IMG/VR virus record: IMGVR_UViG_3300023184_009074
Location: 1 to 64,000 of that record
Origin: a virus
Length of the DNA: 64,000 nucleotides
Direction: 5' to 3' (one strand)
Shown here: piece after piece, positions 26,733-35,914 of the stretch
Layout: the number at the start of each line of letters is the position of its first letter
Position numbering within the stretch: the first letter of the stretch is position 1
Position numbers and translations under genes: made by a program
The notes under the pieces: generated by a model
Seen by the model: the letters and a program-made list of their open reading frames with translations, nothing else
Database searches by the model: none
What the model was told of the DNA's origin: nothing

Positions 26733-28733
26733 ATGAAACAATTGAATTTTAAAAAAATAAAAGCACAAAATTTTTTCTGTTTTGGAAATAAAGGAATTGA
26801 AATTGATTTTGAGCAATACAATAATATTATTCTTATAAATGGAATTAACAAAGATGTAGTGGATCAAAATGGAAAATTTTCTTCAAATGGTTCTGGCAAA
26901 TCAACTATTCCTCAGATATTAACTTATTGCTTTTATGGCAAGCCAATTAAATCTCCTAAGAAAATAAGTCACAAAGATATTATTAATAACAAAAACGCTA
27001 AGAAGCTTAGCGTAGAAGTGACATTTGATAATTATAAAATAATAAGGACAAGAAAGCCTGATTCTTTAAGAGTATGGAAGAGCGATGATGGTGTTTGGGA
27101 TGATTCTACAGAGATAACATTGGGAGGAATGCCTTCTACTCAAGAATTAATTAATAATATTGTTGGTCTTTCTTATGAATCTTTTTTAAATGTTTGTATT
27201 TTCACAGACGATAATAATTCTTGTTTCTTAGAACTTGAAGCTATTGAAAAGAGAAAGATTGTAGAAAACTTACTTAATCTTGAGAAGTATAGACTTTATT
27301 TGGAAGTAACAAAAGAATTAATTAAAGAAAATAAAGATAAAATAAAAGCTTCATCTTTAGAAATTTCTTATATTGATAATAATAAAAAAACGATTGAATC
27401 TAATGTTTCTATTATAAAAAGAAACATAGAATCATATAAAACAAATTTAATAAATGAAATAAATTTTATTGATAAGAAAATACAAGACTTAAAAAATCAA
27501 ATAGTAAATTCTTCTTATGATGAAGATTTTAAAAAATATGAAGATGCACAAGAAAATATTAAAAAAATAGATTCTGCTTTAGAATCTTTGGAAACTAAAA
27601 AAACTGAAGTTTCTTTGAAAATACAAGATTTATATGAATCTTATAAAAAAGCAATTTCTAATAAATCAGATCACGATTTGATTTTAACACAGGAGAAAAA
27701 CAATGTTTCTGTAATTTTGAAACTAATTGATGAATTGAATAAGAGAATTTCAAAATTTCAAAACATTGAACCAAACATTACTTGCGATAAATGTTATGGA
27801 ACTATTAACCCAGAAAACTATCAAGAGTTTTTCGACAAAGCAATTATTGATAAAAATATTCAAGAAAAAGAAATTGAAAAAGCAAAAGAAAAATTAAACG
27901 AGGAATTAATAAAACAAAAAGACTTGTCTGAAAAAATAAGTTCCTTAAATGAAAACATTAATAAGATAAAAGCATTTTATGATAAGATTTCTGCCGAAGA
28001 AACAAAACTTAAAAATGGAAGAAGTGTTTATTTTTCTGTGAAAAAGCCAGAACAAACCAATCAAGAAATCATTATTAAAAGCAAGGTTGAATCTTTGCAA
28101 GAAGAAAAAGCAGATAAAAACAAGCAACTTATAGAGAAGAATCCACATGAAGAATTACTTGATCAAAATAATAAAAGCTTAGAAGAAATTAAAGAAAAAT
28201 ATGATGGCATTAAAAAACAAATAGCAGATACAGAAGCACTTTATTCTTATTATGATTTTTGGGCTGATGCATTTGGTGATGATGGAATTAGAAAATTTGT
28301 TATAAATGAAATTGTACCAGCATTAAATTCAAAACTTGATTATTGGCTTCAAATATTAATTGATAATAAAATTAAAGTATCATTTGATGATTCTTTGAAT
28401 GAAACTATAACTAAATATCCTGACAACGACAAAGAATTAATTTATGCTGTCTTAAGCAATGGACAAAAAAGAAGAATAAACTTGGCTGTAACACAAGCAT
28501 TTGCACATGTCATGATGCTTAGTCATGGTATTTGTCCAAATATAATATTCCTAGATGAAATTTCTACAAACATAGATTCGATTGGCATACATGCAATTTA
28601 TAATATGATTTGTGAATTATCAAAAAATAAAAAAGTTTTTATTACCACTCATGACCAAGATCTTATTTCTATGCTAAGTGGTTGCCAGGAAATAACTTTG
28701 GAATTAAAAAATGGTGAAAGTTCCTTAAAATAG
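26733..28733 (+). CDS. 46: gp46-like recombination ATPase (SbcC/Rad50)
   Basis: 666 aa SMC-type ATPase. Walker A SSNGSGKST is at residues 50-58, long coiled-coil arms flank a zinc hook CDKC near the middle, and the signature LSNGQKRRINLA precedes Walker B IIFLDEISTNID. The coiled coil is short compared with cellular Rad50, as in T4 gp46. It tethers DNA ends and drives the gp47 nuclease. Confidence 0.93.
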   Translation: MKQLNFKKIKAQNFFCFGNKGIEIDFEQYNNIILINGINKDVVDQNGKFSSNGSGKSTIPQILTYCFYGKPIKSPKKISHKDIINNKNAKKLSVEVTFDNYKIIRTRKPDSLRVWKSDDGVWDDSTEITLGGMPSTQELINNIVGLSYESFLNVCIFTDDNNSCFLELEAIEKRKIVENLLNLEKYRLYLEVTKELIKENKDKIKASSLEISYIDNNKKTIESNVSIIKRNIESYKTNLINEINFIDKKIQDLKNQIVNSSYDEDFKKYEDAQENIKKIDSALESLETKKTEVSLKIQDLYESYKKAISNKSDHDLILTQEKNNVSVILKLIDELNKRISKFQNIEPNITCDKCYGTINPENYQEFFDKAIIDKNIQEKEIEKAKEKLNEELIKQKDLSEKISSLNENINKIKAFYDKISAEETKLKNGRSVYFSVKKPEQTNQEIIIKSKVESLQEEKADKNKQLIEKNPHEELLDQNNKSLEEIKEKYDGIKKQIADTEALYSYYDFWADAFGDDGIRKFVINEIVPALNSKLDYWLQILIDNKIKVSFDDSLNETITKYPDNDKELIYAVLSNGQKRRINLAVTQAFAHVMMLSHGICPNIIFLDEISTNIDSIGIHAIYNMICELSKNKKVFITTHDQDLISMLSGCQEITLELKNGESSLK

Positions 28734-28777
28734 ATTTGATTTTTTATAAAAGTAAATTTAAAATAGAATTCAGAAGC

Positions 28778-28784
28778 ATAAATA
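28778..28784 (+). promoter_or_regulatory. ATAAATA late-type box before the RNR gene
   Basis: GCATAAATAAAA lies about 38 bases upstream of the RNR start, with AAAGG in between as ribosome site. It matches the CATAAATA-type late promoters of T4-like phages. Confidence 0.45.
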
Positions 28785-28821
28785 AAATCCACAAATTAAA
28801 AAGTTGAATTGAAAGGTTAAA

Positions 28822-31065
28822 ATGTCTCTGAAATCATTATCTGACTATACTTTTGCAAGTCGTTATGCACGATACGATAAAAATAAAAAAAGAAGAGAAA
28901 CTTGGCATGAAGCAATTGAGCGTGTCAAAGGCATGCATCTTACAAAATATCCAATGGCATCAGATGATATTAATTGGGCATTTGAACATGTTCATAATAA
29001 AGTTGCACTTGGTAGTCAAAGAGCTTTGCAATTTGGCGGAGATCCAATTTTAAAGCGTAATGCAAAAATTTATAATTGTATTAGTGCCTATTGTGATAGG
29101 CCTAGATTTTTTCAGGAATGTACTTGGCTTTTACTTAATGGTTGTGGAACTGGGTTTTCTGTTCAGCGACATCATGTTGATAAATTACCAGATTTTCACA
29201 TTACTAAATCAAGTGATTTGTCAGAAGAAAAAATTTACAAAATTGATGATAGTATAGAAGGATGGTCAGATGCTCTTGGGGCTTTAATTGCGAGTTATAT
29301 TCCTCATTCTGAGTTTTCTGATTTTTACGGCAAAAAAGTAACTTTTGATTATTCTATTATTAGGCCAAAAGGTTCATCTTTATCATATGGTGTAGGTAAA
29401 GCACCAGGTCATGAACCACTTGAAAAGGCATTGGAAAAAATTCGTGATTTACTTAGTAAATCTGTCGATGCTGGTAATAAAAAATTAAGAACAATTGATG
29501 CATATGACATAGTAATGCATGCCTCTGATGCTGTACTTAGCGGGGGTGTCCGCAGAAGTGCCACTTTAGCCATGTTTAGTGTTGATGATGAATTAATGTT
29601 TAATGCTAAAATTGGCAATTGGTATTATGAAAATCCACAAAGAGCAAGGTCGAACAATAGTGCATTACTATTAAAAAATAATACAGGAAGAGAAGATTAT
29701 CATCGTTTATTTGAATCTACTAGGCAATTTGGAGAACCAGGTATTATTTGGAGTCACAGCACTGAACAATTATTCAATCCTTGCGTGGAAATTGGACTTT
29801 ATGGTTATGATGAGCAAGGCAATTCTGGATGGCAAGCTTGCAATCTTTCAACTATAAATGGTGCAAAATTACAAACTAAAGAAAATTTTGCTTTGGCTGC
29901 GAAAGTTGCTTCTATTATTGGAACTTTGCAAGCAGGCTACACTGACTTTGATTATCTTGGTGAAATTAGCGAATCTATTATAAGAAGAGAAGCCCTTCTT
30001 GGTGTTAGTATGACTGGTATTATGGATTATCCAAACATTACCTTGGATAAAAATAATCTTCGTGAAATGGCGGGTATAGTTCTTCAGACTAATGAAGATA
30101 TTGCAAATAAAATTGGAATTAATATTGCAGCAAGAACAACTTGTGTAAAACCAGAAGGAACAGCAAGTTGTTTGCTTGGTACTTCTAGTGGAATTCACCC
30201 TGCACACGCTAGAAGATATATTCGTAGAGTTCAAAGTAATGCTGCAGAAACACCAATTCAACATTTTAAACTTTATAACCCTACTGCTATTGAAACATCG
30301 TTATGGAGTGCAAATGGAACGGATGAAGTAATTAGTTTTTTAATTGAAATGCCAGAACATGTAATAACAAAAGATAGTATTTCTGCTGTTCAGCTTCTTG
30401 AAACTGTTAAGTTGGTTCAGGAAAACTGGGTTGAAACTGGTAAAAGGCCAGAAAAATGTGTGCATCCTTGGATGTCTCATAATGTTAGTAATACAATTAA
30501 TGTTAAAGATAGCGAATGGAAAGATGTAGAAGATTTTATTTATGACAATCGTGAAAGCTTTGCTGGAATTTCTTTATTGCCAGCTACTGGTGATCTTGAT
30601 TATCCACAAGCACCATTTTCTAAAATCCTTACAGTTGAAGAGATAGTAGAAAAATATGGTAAGGGTTGTATTTTTGCTTCTGGATTAATTGTTGATGCTC
30701 TTCATGCTTTTCATAATAATTTATGGAGAGCTTGTGATGCAGCTTTAGGTGTTTTTGAAGTTCAAGAGCCTAAAGCACCAGAAAAACTAAACGATGAAAT
30801 AATGCAAAAATTACAATTAGAGTGGGTTCATTTTAATTTACAAAAAGATTGGGTTAGAAGAGCCAAACAATTTTCAGAAAGACATTTAAAAGGTAATGTT
30901 AAAGAACTTACTTATCTTTTAAAAGATATCAACAATAATAAACTATGGGAAGATTTAAACAGAGTGTACATTAATGTTAATTGGGATGAAATGTACGAGG
31001 AAGATGATACAACTAAATTGGTAGAAAATGTTGCTTGTGCTGGTGGAGCTTGTAGTACTTTTTAA
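28822..31065 (+). CDS. class II (B12-dependent) ribonucleoside triphosphate reductase
   Basis: 747 aa, near the length of the Lactobacillus monomeric enzyme (739 aa). NGCGTG carries one redox Cys (C108), FNPCVEIG gives the Asn-Cys-Glu radical site (C321, E323), CNLSTIN (C340) the second redox Cys, and CAGGACSTF (C739, C744) the C-terminal shuttle pair. SGGVRRSATLAMF and KPEGTASCLLG are conserved substrate-site blocks. It makes deoxynucleotides using adenosylcobalamin, so B12 must come from the host. No separate small subunit is needed and none is seen. Confidence 0.9.
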   Translation: MSLKSLSDYTFASRYARYDKNKKRRETWHEAIERVKGMHLTKYPMASDDINWAFEHVHNKVALGSQRALQFGGDPILKRNAKIYNCISAYCDRPRFFQECTWLLLNGCGTGFSVQRHHVDKLPDFHITKSSDLSEEKIYKIDDSIEGWSDALGALIASYIPHSEFSDFYGKKVTFDYSIIRPKGSSLSYGVGKAPGHEPLEKALEKIRDLLSKSVDAGNKKLRTIDAYDIVMHASDAVLSGGVRRSATLAMFSVDDELMFNAKIGNWYYENPQRARSNNSALLLKNNTGREDYHRLFESTRQFGEPGIIWSHSTEQLFNPCVEIGLYGYDEQGNSGWQACNLSTINGAKLQTKENFALAAKVASIIGTLQAGYTDFDYLGEISESIIRREALLGVSMTGIMDYPNITLDKNNLREMAGIVLQTNEDIANKIGINIAARTTCVKPEGTASCLLGTSSGIHPAHARRYIRRVQSNAAETPIQHFKLYNPTAIETSLWSANGTDEVISFLIEMPEHVITKDSISAVQLLETVKLVQENWVETGKRPEKCVHPWMSHNVSNTINVKDSEWKDVEDFIYDNRESFAGISLLPATGDLDYPQAPFSKILTVEEIVEKYGKGCIFASGLIVDALHAFHNNLWRACDAALGVFEVQEPKAPEKLNDEIMQKLQLEWVHFNLQKDWVRRAKQFSERHLKGNVKELTYLLKDINNNKLWEDLNRVYINVNWDEMYEEDDTTKLVENVACAGGACSTF

Positions 31066-31120
31066 GTATTTTAAAATAGTTTATTGTTGCGAAATTAAAT
31101 AATATGAAAACAGGTGATTA

Positions 31121-31579
31121 GTGAAGCAAGAATTAGAAGATAAGCTGTATGATTCTTTTGCTCATTTATTTCCAAATAGTCTTATTTATGGAATTGAATG
31201 TGAAGATGGTTGGTTTGAATTGATATTTAATCTTTGCAAGCAGTTGGCTGATGAAAATATTGAAGTTACTCAAATAAAAGAAAAGTTTGGGACGCTTAGA
31301 TTTTATTATAATTTTGGAAGTGATAAAATCAAAGATTTGGTTAAAATTGCAGAAGCTAAAGCTTCTGCCACTTGTGAGTTTTGTGGTAAGACAGGACAAT
31401 TATATTCAAAAGGTTGGTGTAAAACTTTATGCAATGAACATGCAAATGAGTTTTATAAAGAAGAATATAAATATGATTACATTTGTGAAAATTGCAATTT
31501 TAATTTTAATTACGAAGGTAATTTAGATAATTTTCAATGTCCACGATGTAGATGTGAAAAAATTGTAAAAAAATCTTAA
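31121..31579 (+). CDS. conserved zinc-ribbon protein
   Basis: 152 aa, GTG start with AGGTGA upstream. The N-terminal half contains KEKFGTLRFYYNFG, a phrase I associate with a widespread uncharacterised phage family. Two metal sites follow: CEFC with C-x3-LC-x2-H, then CENC with CPRC. Role unknown; a zinc-stabilised adaptor or nucleic-acid binder is plausible. Confidence 0.7.
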   Translation: MKQELEDKLYDSFAHLFPNSLIYGIECEDGWFELIFNLCKQLADENIEVTQIKEKFGTLRFYYNFGSDKIKDLVKIAEAKASATCEFCGKTGQLYSKGWCKTLCNEHANEFYKEEYKYDYICENCNFNFNYEGNLDNFQCPRCRCEKIVKKS

Positions 31580-31580
31580 T

Positions 31581-31727
31581 TTATCTTAGACAGCTTTCAT
31601 TTTTTAATTCAAAGCAATGACAGGCATGACATTTACGAAAATGTTTTATGCAATGATTGTCAGATTTTGTCACAACAAAAATAAAAGAAGATAAAATAAT
31701 TGATCCAATTAATATAATTTTTTTCAT
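31581..31727 (-). CDS. small secreted or membrane-anchored Cys/His-rich peptide
   Basis: 48 aa. An N-terminal hydrophobic helix (KKIILIGSIILSSFIFVV) is followed by a polar tail with CHACHC and two more Cys, a likely metal- or heme-binding or disulfide-bonded motif outside the cytoplasm. No Shine-Dalgarno; an AT-rich ATATATAATAT box abuts the ATG as in other genes. Its stop sits one base past that of the convergent zinc-ribbon gene. Confidence 0.5.
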   Translation of the reverse strand: MKKIILIGSIILSSFIFVVTKSDNHCIKHFRKCHACHCFELKNESCLR

Positions 31728-31816
31728 ATATTATATATTGCGTTTTATTATTTATTGCTTAAAATAAAATATAGGAAAATGGCACTATTGTTTTTTAATT
31801 AAAGCAAAAATTTAAT

Positions 31817-32401
31817 ATGGTATATTCTGAAGCCTGTGATGAAATTTTAGCAATTAAGTTAAGTTGTGGAGACAACATAGCATTTGAAGTTATTTATCAA
31901 AGATATTATTCTTCTGCCTATAATATATTCTTAAAAAGATTATCAAATAAAGAATCAGCAGAAGATGCAACTCATGATCTTTTCGTTAAGCTAAGATGTA
32001 AAATAAAAACCTTTGATAAGGTAAGATGTTTTAAGGCTTGGTTTTTAATAGTAGCTAAAAGGTTTGCCATTGATATTTTAAGAAGAAGAAAAAATGAAAT
32101 AAGCTTAGATGTTTTCAATGCCAAGAATAGTGGAGAGTGTTATCTTGAAAAGTTAAATTACAATCAAGATTTGTTAGAAAAAATCACAACGGAAGAAAAT
32201 ATTAACATTGTTAAAAAAGTATTCAATCAAATGTCAGATACGCACAGAAGAATATTGATTTATTATTACTTTGATGATTTATCTTCTGAAGAAATAGCCG
32301 TGTTGATGAATACACCTATTGGCACTGTAAAATCAAGGATTTCTAGAGCTTTAACATTATTTAGGGAATTCCTTGGAAACATTAAAGGAGATTTAAATTG
32401 A
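31817..32401 (+). CDS. ECF-type sigma-70 family factor
   Basis: 194 aa. Region 2 (about residues 20-95) includes FEVIYQRYYSSAYNIF, ESAEDATHDLFVKL and AWFLIVAKRFAIDILRRR, the last being the -10 reading helix. Region 4 (about 135-185) ends in a helix-turn-helix EEIAVLMNTPIGTVKSRISR. Regions 1.1 and 3 are missing, as in ECF factors. It should redirect host RNA polymerase to a subset of promoters. Its end overlaps the next gene, possibly an anti-sigma or partner. Confidence 0.88.
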   Translation: MVYSEACDEILAIKLSCGDNIAFEVIYQRYYSSAYNIFLKRLSNKESAEDATHDLFVKLRCKIKTFDKVRCFKAWFLIVAKRFAIDILRRRKNEISLDVFNAKNSGECYLEKLNYNQDLLEKITTEENINIVKKVFNQMSDTHRRILIYYYFDDLSSEEIAVLMNTPIGTVKSRISRALTLFREFLGNIKGDLN

Positions 32402-32610
32402 ATGGATTTTGTTTTTTTGGAAATCTATCGAAGAAATTATTTTGGGAAATTCAAGTTCTTTCTAGAATAAGGAAATTTAAAGATGGCATAACATTTATAA
32501 AAATAAATTTAAATTATGATAATTATGAAGGCGATCATAATCCTTGTTTTACATTTGAACTTACAGTGTTTAATGTTTACAATCATTTTATTATTTTTAG
32601 TAAAAATTAA
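32398..32610 (+). CDS. small protein coupled to the ECF sigma gene
   Basis: 70 aa, starts with TTG overlapping the sigma stop (TTGA), seven bases after AAAGGAG. Rich in aromatic residues, with predicted beta strands. No family recognised. ECF factors are often followed by an anti-sigma factor; size and coupling make this a candidate, without further evidence. Confidence 0.5.
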   Translation: MNGFCFFGNLSKKLFWEIQVLSRIRKFKDGITFIKINLNYDNYEGDHNPCFTFELTVFNVYNHFIIFSKN

Positions 32611-32619
32611 GGAATTGTA

Positions 32620-33054
32620 ATGAGCACTAAATCTTCTTTGTATTATTCAAATGAAATGCATTTATATAAAGAATTCACTGAAGATAATTCTATATTTTTA
32701 AAAATTAAAAAAATTAATTTAGAATTAAAAATGGAATTTAAATTAATAGATTTTTTAAAAATTGTTAGCACTATTGATTTTAATTCATTGATATTGCAGA
32801 CTAATTTGTCTGACATTGAAATAAAAAAATATTGTATTAAGCGAGTCAAAGAAAGAATCAACGAACAAAATCCTATTATGGGAATTTACGCATATATGAT
32901 CTTTGGGGATAAAAACATGTCAGAAGATGAACAAGTGCAATTAGCATTTGAATATTATTGCAATAAAAGAGATGAACTTAAAAAAATATATGATGAGCTA
33001 AACAAGTCTAAGTTTTCAAAAAATTTTTTTGGATTGGAAGACATCATTAATTGA
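32620..33054 (+). CDS. hypothetical protein
   Basis: 144 aa, helical, with no recognised motif. It starts nine bases after the preceding small gene and its stop abuts the convergent gene at 33055. Probably in the sigma-factor transcript. Confidence 0.6.
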   Translation: MSTKSSLYYSNEMHLYKEFTEDNSIFLKIKKINLELKMEFKLIDFLKIVSTIDFNSLILQTNLSDIEIKKYCIKRVKERINEQNPIMGIYAYMIFGDKNMSEDEQVQLAFEYYCNKRDELKKIYDELNKSKFSKNFFGLEDIIN

Positions 33055-33792
33055 CTATATGCTTGATTCTGTAAGCCATTTTTTAAAAGAAAAATTCTCA
33101 CTTGTGAATCTTTGCTGCCAATCCTGTGTCCTAGAAGGTTGTGGAATATACATGGATGCTTTTGTAGTTGGTGCAGTAACAGTCTTTAAAATTTGACCTT
33201 CTTCTAATTCTCCAAGAGTATAACTTCTAGATTGATTTGTTTTGTAAGAAAAAACTTCAATTTCTTGTTCTTTCAATTCGCTTTCATCTAGAATATCCAT
33301 CACATCCATATCTTGTGCTATGTCATATGCTGCGTTGACAATTTTTCTAGCTGTTTCTTGATTAAATTCCCATACTTCAAAATTATTTTGTCTAATAATA
33401 ATATATCCTAAATATTTACATCCATATTTTCTAGAATCTCCATGTAATGCTTGCATTGCTTCTGTTAATTTTGGATTAGAAACTAATTTATAATTAATAT
33501 CTTTTATGCCATCGTAAAGACTATAAACATTATCTGGGTCATACTCTTCTTGACGAATATCTCTCTCAACTTTCATTTTGTTTACTTCTAATTCTTGAAT
33601 AAGTTCTTCTGATATTTTTGATTTTTCTGATTTTTCTATTAAGTCTTCTGCAATGTTAACTAGTTCTTCTGCATATGTTCCGCAAATTGCTTGCATAATA
33701 TGTGCTTCATGACCCATATCACTGACATCACCATCAGCACCTATTAAATAACTGCCATCATAAATATATTCGCCTCTTAAAAAGTCAATCAT
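33055..33792 (-). CDS. paralogue A of the ART-linked protein family
   Basis: 245 aa, homologous along its length to residues ~85-340 of the 34361-35809 product (shared KLTEAMQAL, RKYGCK, NFEVWEFNQ). It ends FSFKKWLTESSI, so the W-L-x-E motif lies at the C-terminus here. AAGGA precedes the ATG. The shared domain is acidic and helical and I do not recognise it. The C-terminal motif may be a cleavage site or a remnant of a lost downstream domain such as the ART domain of its paralogue. Confidence 0.65.
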   Translation of the reverse strand: MIDFLRGEYIYDGSYLIGADGDVSDMGHEAHIMQAICGTYAEELVNIAEDLIEKSEKSKISEELIQELEVNKMKVERDIRQEEYDPDNVYSLYDGIKDINYKLVSNPKLTEAMQALHGDSRKYGCKYLGYIIIRQNNFEVWEFNQETARKIVNAAYDIAQDMDVMDILDESELKEQEIEVFSYKTNQSRSYTLGELEEGQILKTVTAPTTKASMYIPQPSRTQDWQQRFTSENFSFKKWLTESSI

Positions 33793-33794
33793 TA

Positions 33795-34364
33795 TTAATC
33801 CTTATTTAAAGTACTTATTACAATAGGTTGTATATCTAAAAGTTCAGTATCGTTTTTAAAAATTCTTGGAAATCTTTTTGCTATTACAGGATTGAAGTTA
33901 AATGGTTTTACTTTTACATGTCTATCTTCGTTTATTCCAAGTGCATACAATTTAGCCATTGTTTTCCCAGCAGTAGGATCTAGATCATCTACAAGAATTG
34001 ATTTTTTGCTTTTAGGTAATTTGTTTTCTTCTGGGTCAATAAATTCATAATCTTCTATTCCAAAAATATTATTTTCATCTATTGGGATGCCAAGAGCTTT
34101 TATTACTTTTTTCTGAAATACACTTCCTCCAGCAGTAATAATACAAACTTTGGCAATTGCTTTTAAATTATTTACAAAATCAATTGCATGTGGCCTTAGA
34201 AAACTAGCATAAGAATTGGTAATCAACACACCACTAAGAGCTTTAATTTCTTCTGGATTTTTAAAAGGTGGCACTTTATTAGTACTTACTAAAGTTTCAT
34301 CTAAGTCTAAGAATATGATTGGATTTTCTTCTTTATTTTCAATCCATGTTTTAAAATTTATCAT
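33795..34364 (-). CDS. HAD-family phosphatase with capsid-targeting-like N-terminus
   Basis: 189 aa. After MINFKTWIENKEEN comes FLDLDETLVST (HAD motif I, nucleophile and acid Asp), CIITAGG (motif II Thr), Lys (QKKVIKAL) and SILVDDLDP (motif III acids). This matches NIF-type small phosphatases or nucleotidases. Substrate unknown. It sits between the two paralogues, overlapping the ART gene by four bases. If the leader is a capsid signal, the enzyme would be injected with DNA. Confidence 0.8.
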   Translation of the reverse strand: MINFKTWIENKEENPIIFLDLDETLVSTNKVPPFKNPEEIKALSGVLITNSYASFLRPHAIDFVNNLKAIAKVCIITAGGSVFQKKVIKALGIPIDENNIFGIEDYEFIDPEENKLPKSKKSILVDDLDPTAGKTMAKLYALGINEDRHVKVKPFNFNPVIAKRFPRIFKNDTELLDIQPIVISTLNKD

Positions 34365-35809
34365 TTATGTATTTTCTTTGTGTCTGTAGAAAATGTTCCT
34401 TTGTTTTTAATTGATTTTAATTGTTTTGGATCAAAAACTATGGCATTAAATGTTCCATCTTTATCTTTTAAAATAACGCCATCGTATCCATCTCTAAGCA
34501 ATTCATCTATACCTTTTTTATCATATTCATCCCAGCCAGCTGGATTTTGAATAGATGCATAGAGTTCAAAAACGGCACCGCTAACACCAGCACCAGTTTC
34601 ATTTTTATCAGCAGCATTTTTGTCTGATGTTACCCAAATTATCCCGCCCATAGCAGATTTCTTAGGGTCAAATCCAAATTTATTTATTTTTTCTGCTGCT
34701 TCTTTGCTTGTTTGATGATAAACCACAATTGGATTGCCTTCTGAATCTATTACTTTTGAATTTTTAAACCAATTTTTAAAATCAGGATTGTCAATTATGG
34801 AGTTTTCTAACCATATTTTAAAAGAAAAACTTTCGCTTGTGTATCGCAATTGGTGTCTTTGTGTAGTTGAAAGTCCTTCTGGAGTAGAAGCCTGTGGAAT
34901 GAAATGATTTGATTTACCTTGACTTATTGTAGGTGTTACATTTAATTTTTTATCTCTTAATTGCTCAATAGTATATTCACTGCCTTTATTGGTTTTATAT
35001 GAAGTAATTCCTATAGTTTGCTCATCTTCTCTGCTTCTGTCTTCTCTGTTTTCTTCCATAATTTTTTCTGCTGCATCTACAATCTTATTTGCAGTATCTT
35101 GATTGAGTTCCCACACTTCAAAGAAAGGCCCTCTAATAATAATAAATCCTAAAGATTTACATCCATATTTTCTGACATCTCCATGTGATAATGCTTGCAT
35201 GGCTTCTGTTAGTTTTTGATCAGAAACTAATTGCGGATTAATATCTTTAATAGCATTATAAAGGGTGCCAATATTAGTAATTTCTTTTTCTCCAATATTA
35301 TCATCTTCAATATAATCTGGAAGATTTTTAATTTTATATTTATATCTCTTTAATTCCTCTAATTTTTCTTCTAATTCTTCATCTATTTCTTCTGGTTTTT
35401 TTGATTCAATTTGTTTAATTAATTTTTCTGCAATATTTACTAATTCTTCTCTATGATTTAAAAAAATTGCTGCTTGTATCGTTTCTTCATGAGTTTTTAC
35501 ATCTGCTTCTGTTAATTTTCCGTGATCATAAATCCATTCACCTTTTAAAAGATCTACTTCTTCCTTGTCTTCAAATGGTGGCTCAATTATTTCAAGTTGT
35601 TCTTTCCACCAATTTAATTCTGCTTCAACATTATTTACTTTAGTTTGTTCTAAAAGAGATTTGATCCATATCATAGATTGTTCAATTTTAAATTTTTCTA
35701 TTTCTTCCCATCCCAACCCATCTAAATTATTTATTATGTTGTGAAATGCTATAATAAAATCTTTTGGTATTTCTTTATTTATAAATTTGATAACTGCGTC
35801 TTTGTCCAT
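34361..35809 (-). CDS. ADP-ribosyltransferase-like (ART-PolyVal type) fusion protein
   Basis: 482 aa. Residues ~85-335 are the domain shared with paralogue A. FSFKIWLEN follows near 328, then a C-terminal ART-like domain (~342-468): FKNWFKNSKVIDSEGNPIVV, YHQT (His), WVTSDKNAA (Ser/Thr), YDGVI and VFDPKQLKS. This matches the ADP-ribosyltransferases of phage and plasmid polyvalent proteins. A terminal catalytic Glu is not obvious. T4 Alt is a packaged, injected ART acting on host RNA polymerase, so an early host-takeover role is inferred. Confidence 0.75.
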   Translation of the reverse strand: MDKDAVIKFINKEIPKDFIIAFHNIINNLDGLGWEEIEKFKIEQSMIWIKSLLEQTKVNNVEAELNWWKEQLEIIEPPFEDKEEVDLLKGEWIYDHGKLTEADVKTHEETIQAAIFLNHREELVNIAEKLIKQIESKKPEEIDEELEEKLEELKRYKYKIKNLPDYIEDDNIGEKEITNIGTLYNAIKDINPQLVSDQKLTEAMQALSHGDVRKYGCKSLGFIIIRGPFFEVWELNQDTANKIVDAAEKIMEENREDRSREDEQTIGITSYKTNKGSEYTIEQLRDKKLNVTPTISQGKSNHFIPQASTPEGLSTTQRHQLRYTSESFSFKIWLENSIIDNPDFKNWFKNSKVIDSEGNPIVVYHQTSKEAAEKINKFGFDPKKSAMGGIIWVTSDKNAADKNETGAGVSGAVFELYASIQNPAGWDEYDKKGIDELLRDGYDGVILKDKDGTFNAIVFDPKQLKSIKNKGTFSTDTKKIHK

Positions 35810-35818
35810 ATTATTTTC

Positions 35819-35869
35819 TTATATTTTTCTGGAATAGTTTCTATTTTCTAACCATATTTTAAAGTTCAT
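35819..35869 (-). CDS. 16-residue leader ORF carrying only the W-L-E motif
   Basis: ATG at 35869 encodes MNFKIWLENRNYSRKI then TAA, nine bases before the ATG of the ART gene. The peptide is nearly the consensus N-terminus of the motif family and matches the internal FKIWLEN of the ART protein. It may be a split-off leader, a translated uORF or the remnant of a frame break. Confidence 0.4.
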   Translation of the reverse strand: MNFKIWLENRNYSRKI

Positions 35870-35914
35870 AAAATATATATTGATTTTTTTTCATTATTAG
35901 ATTATTTTTATAAT

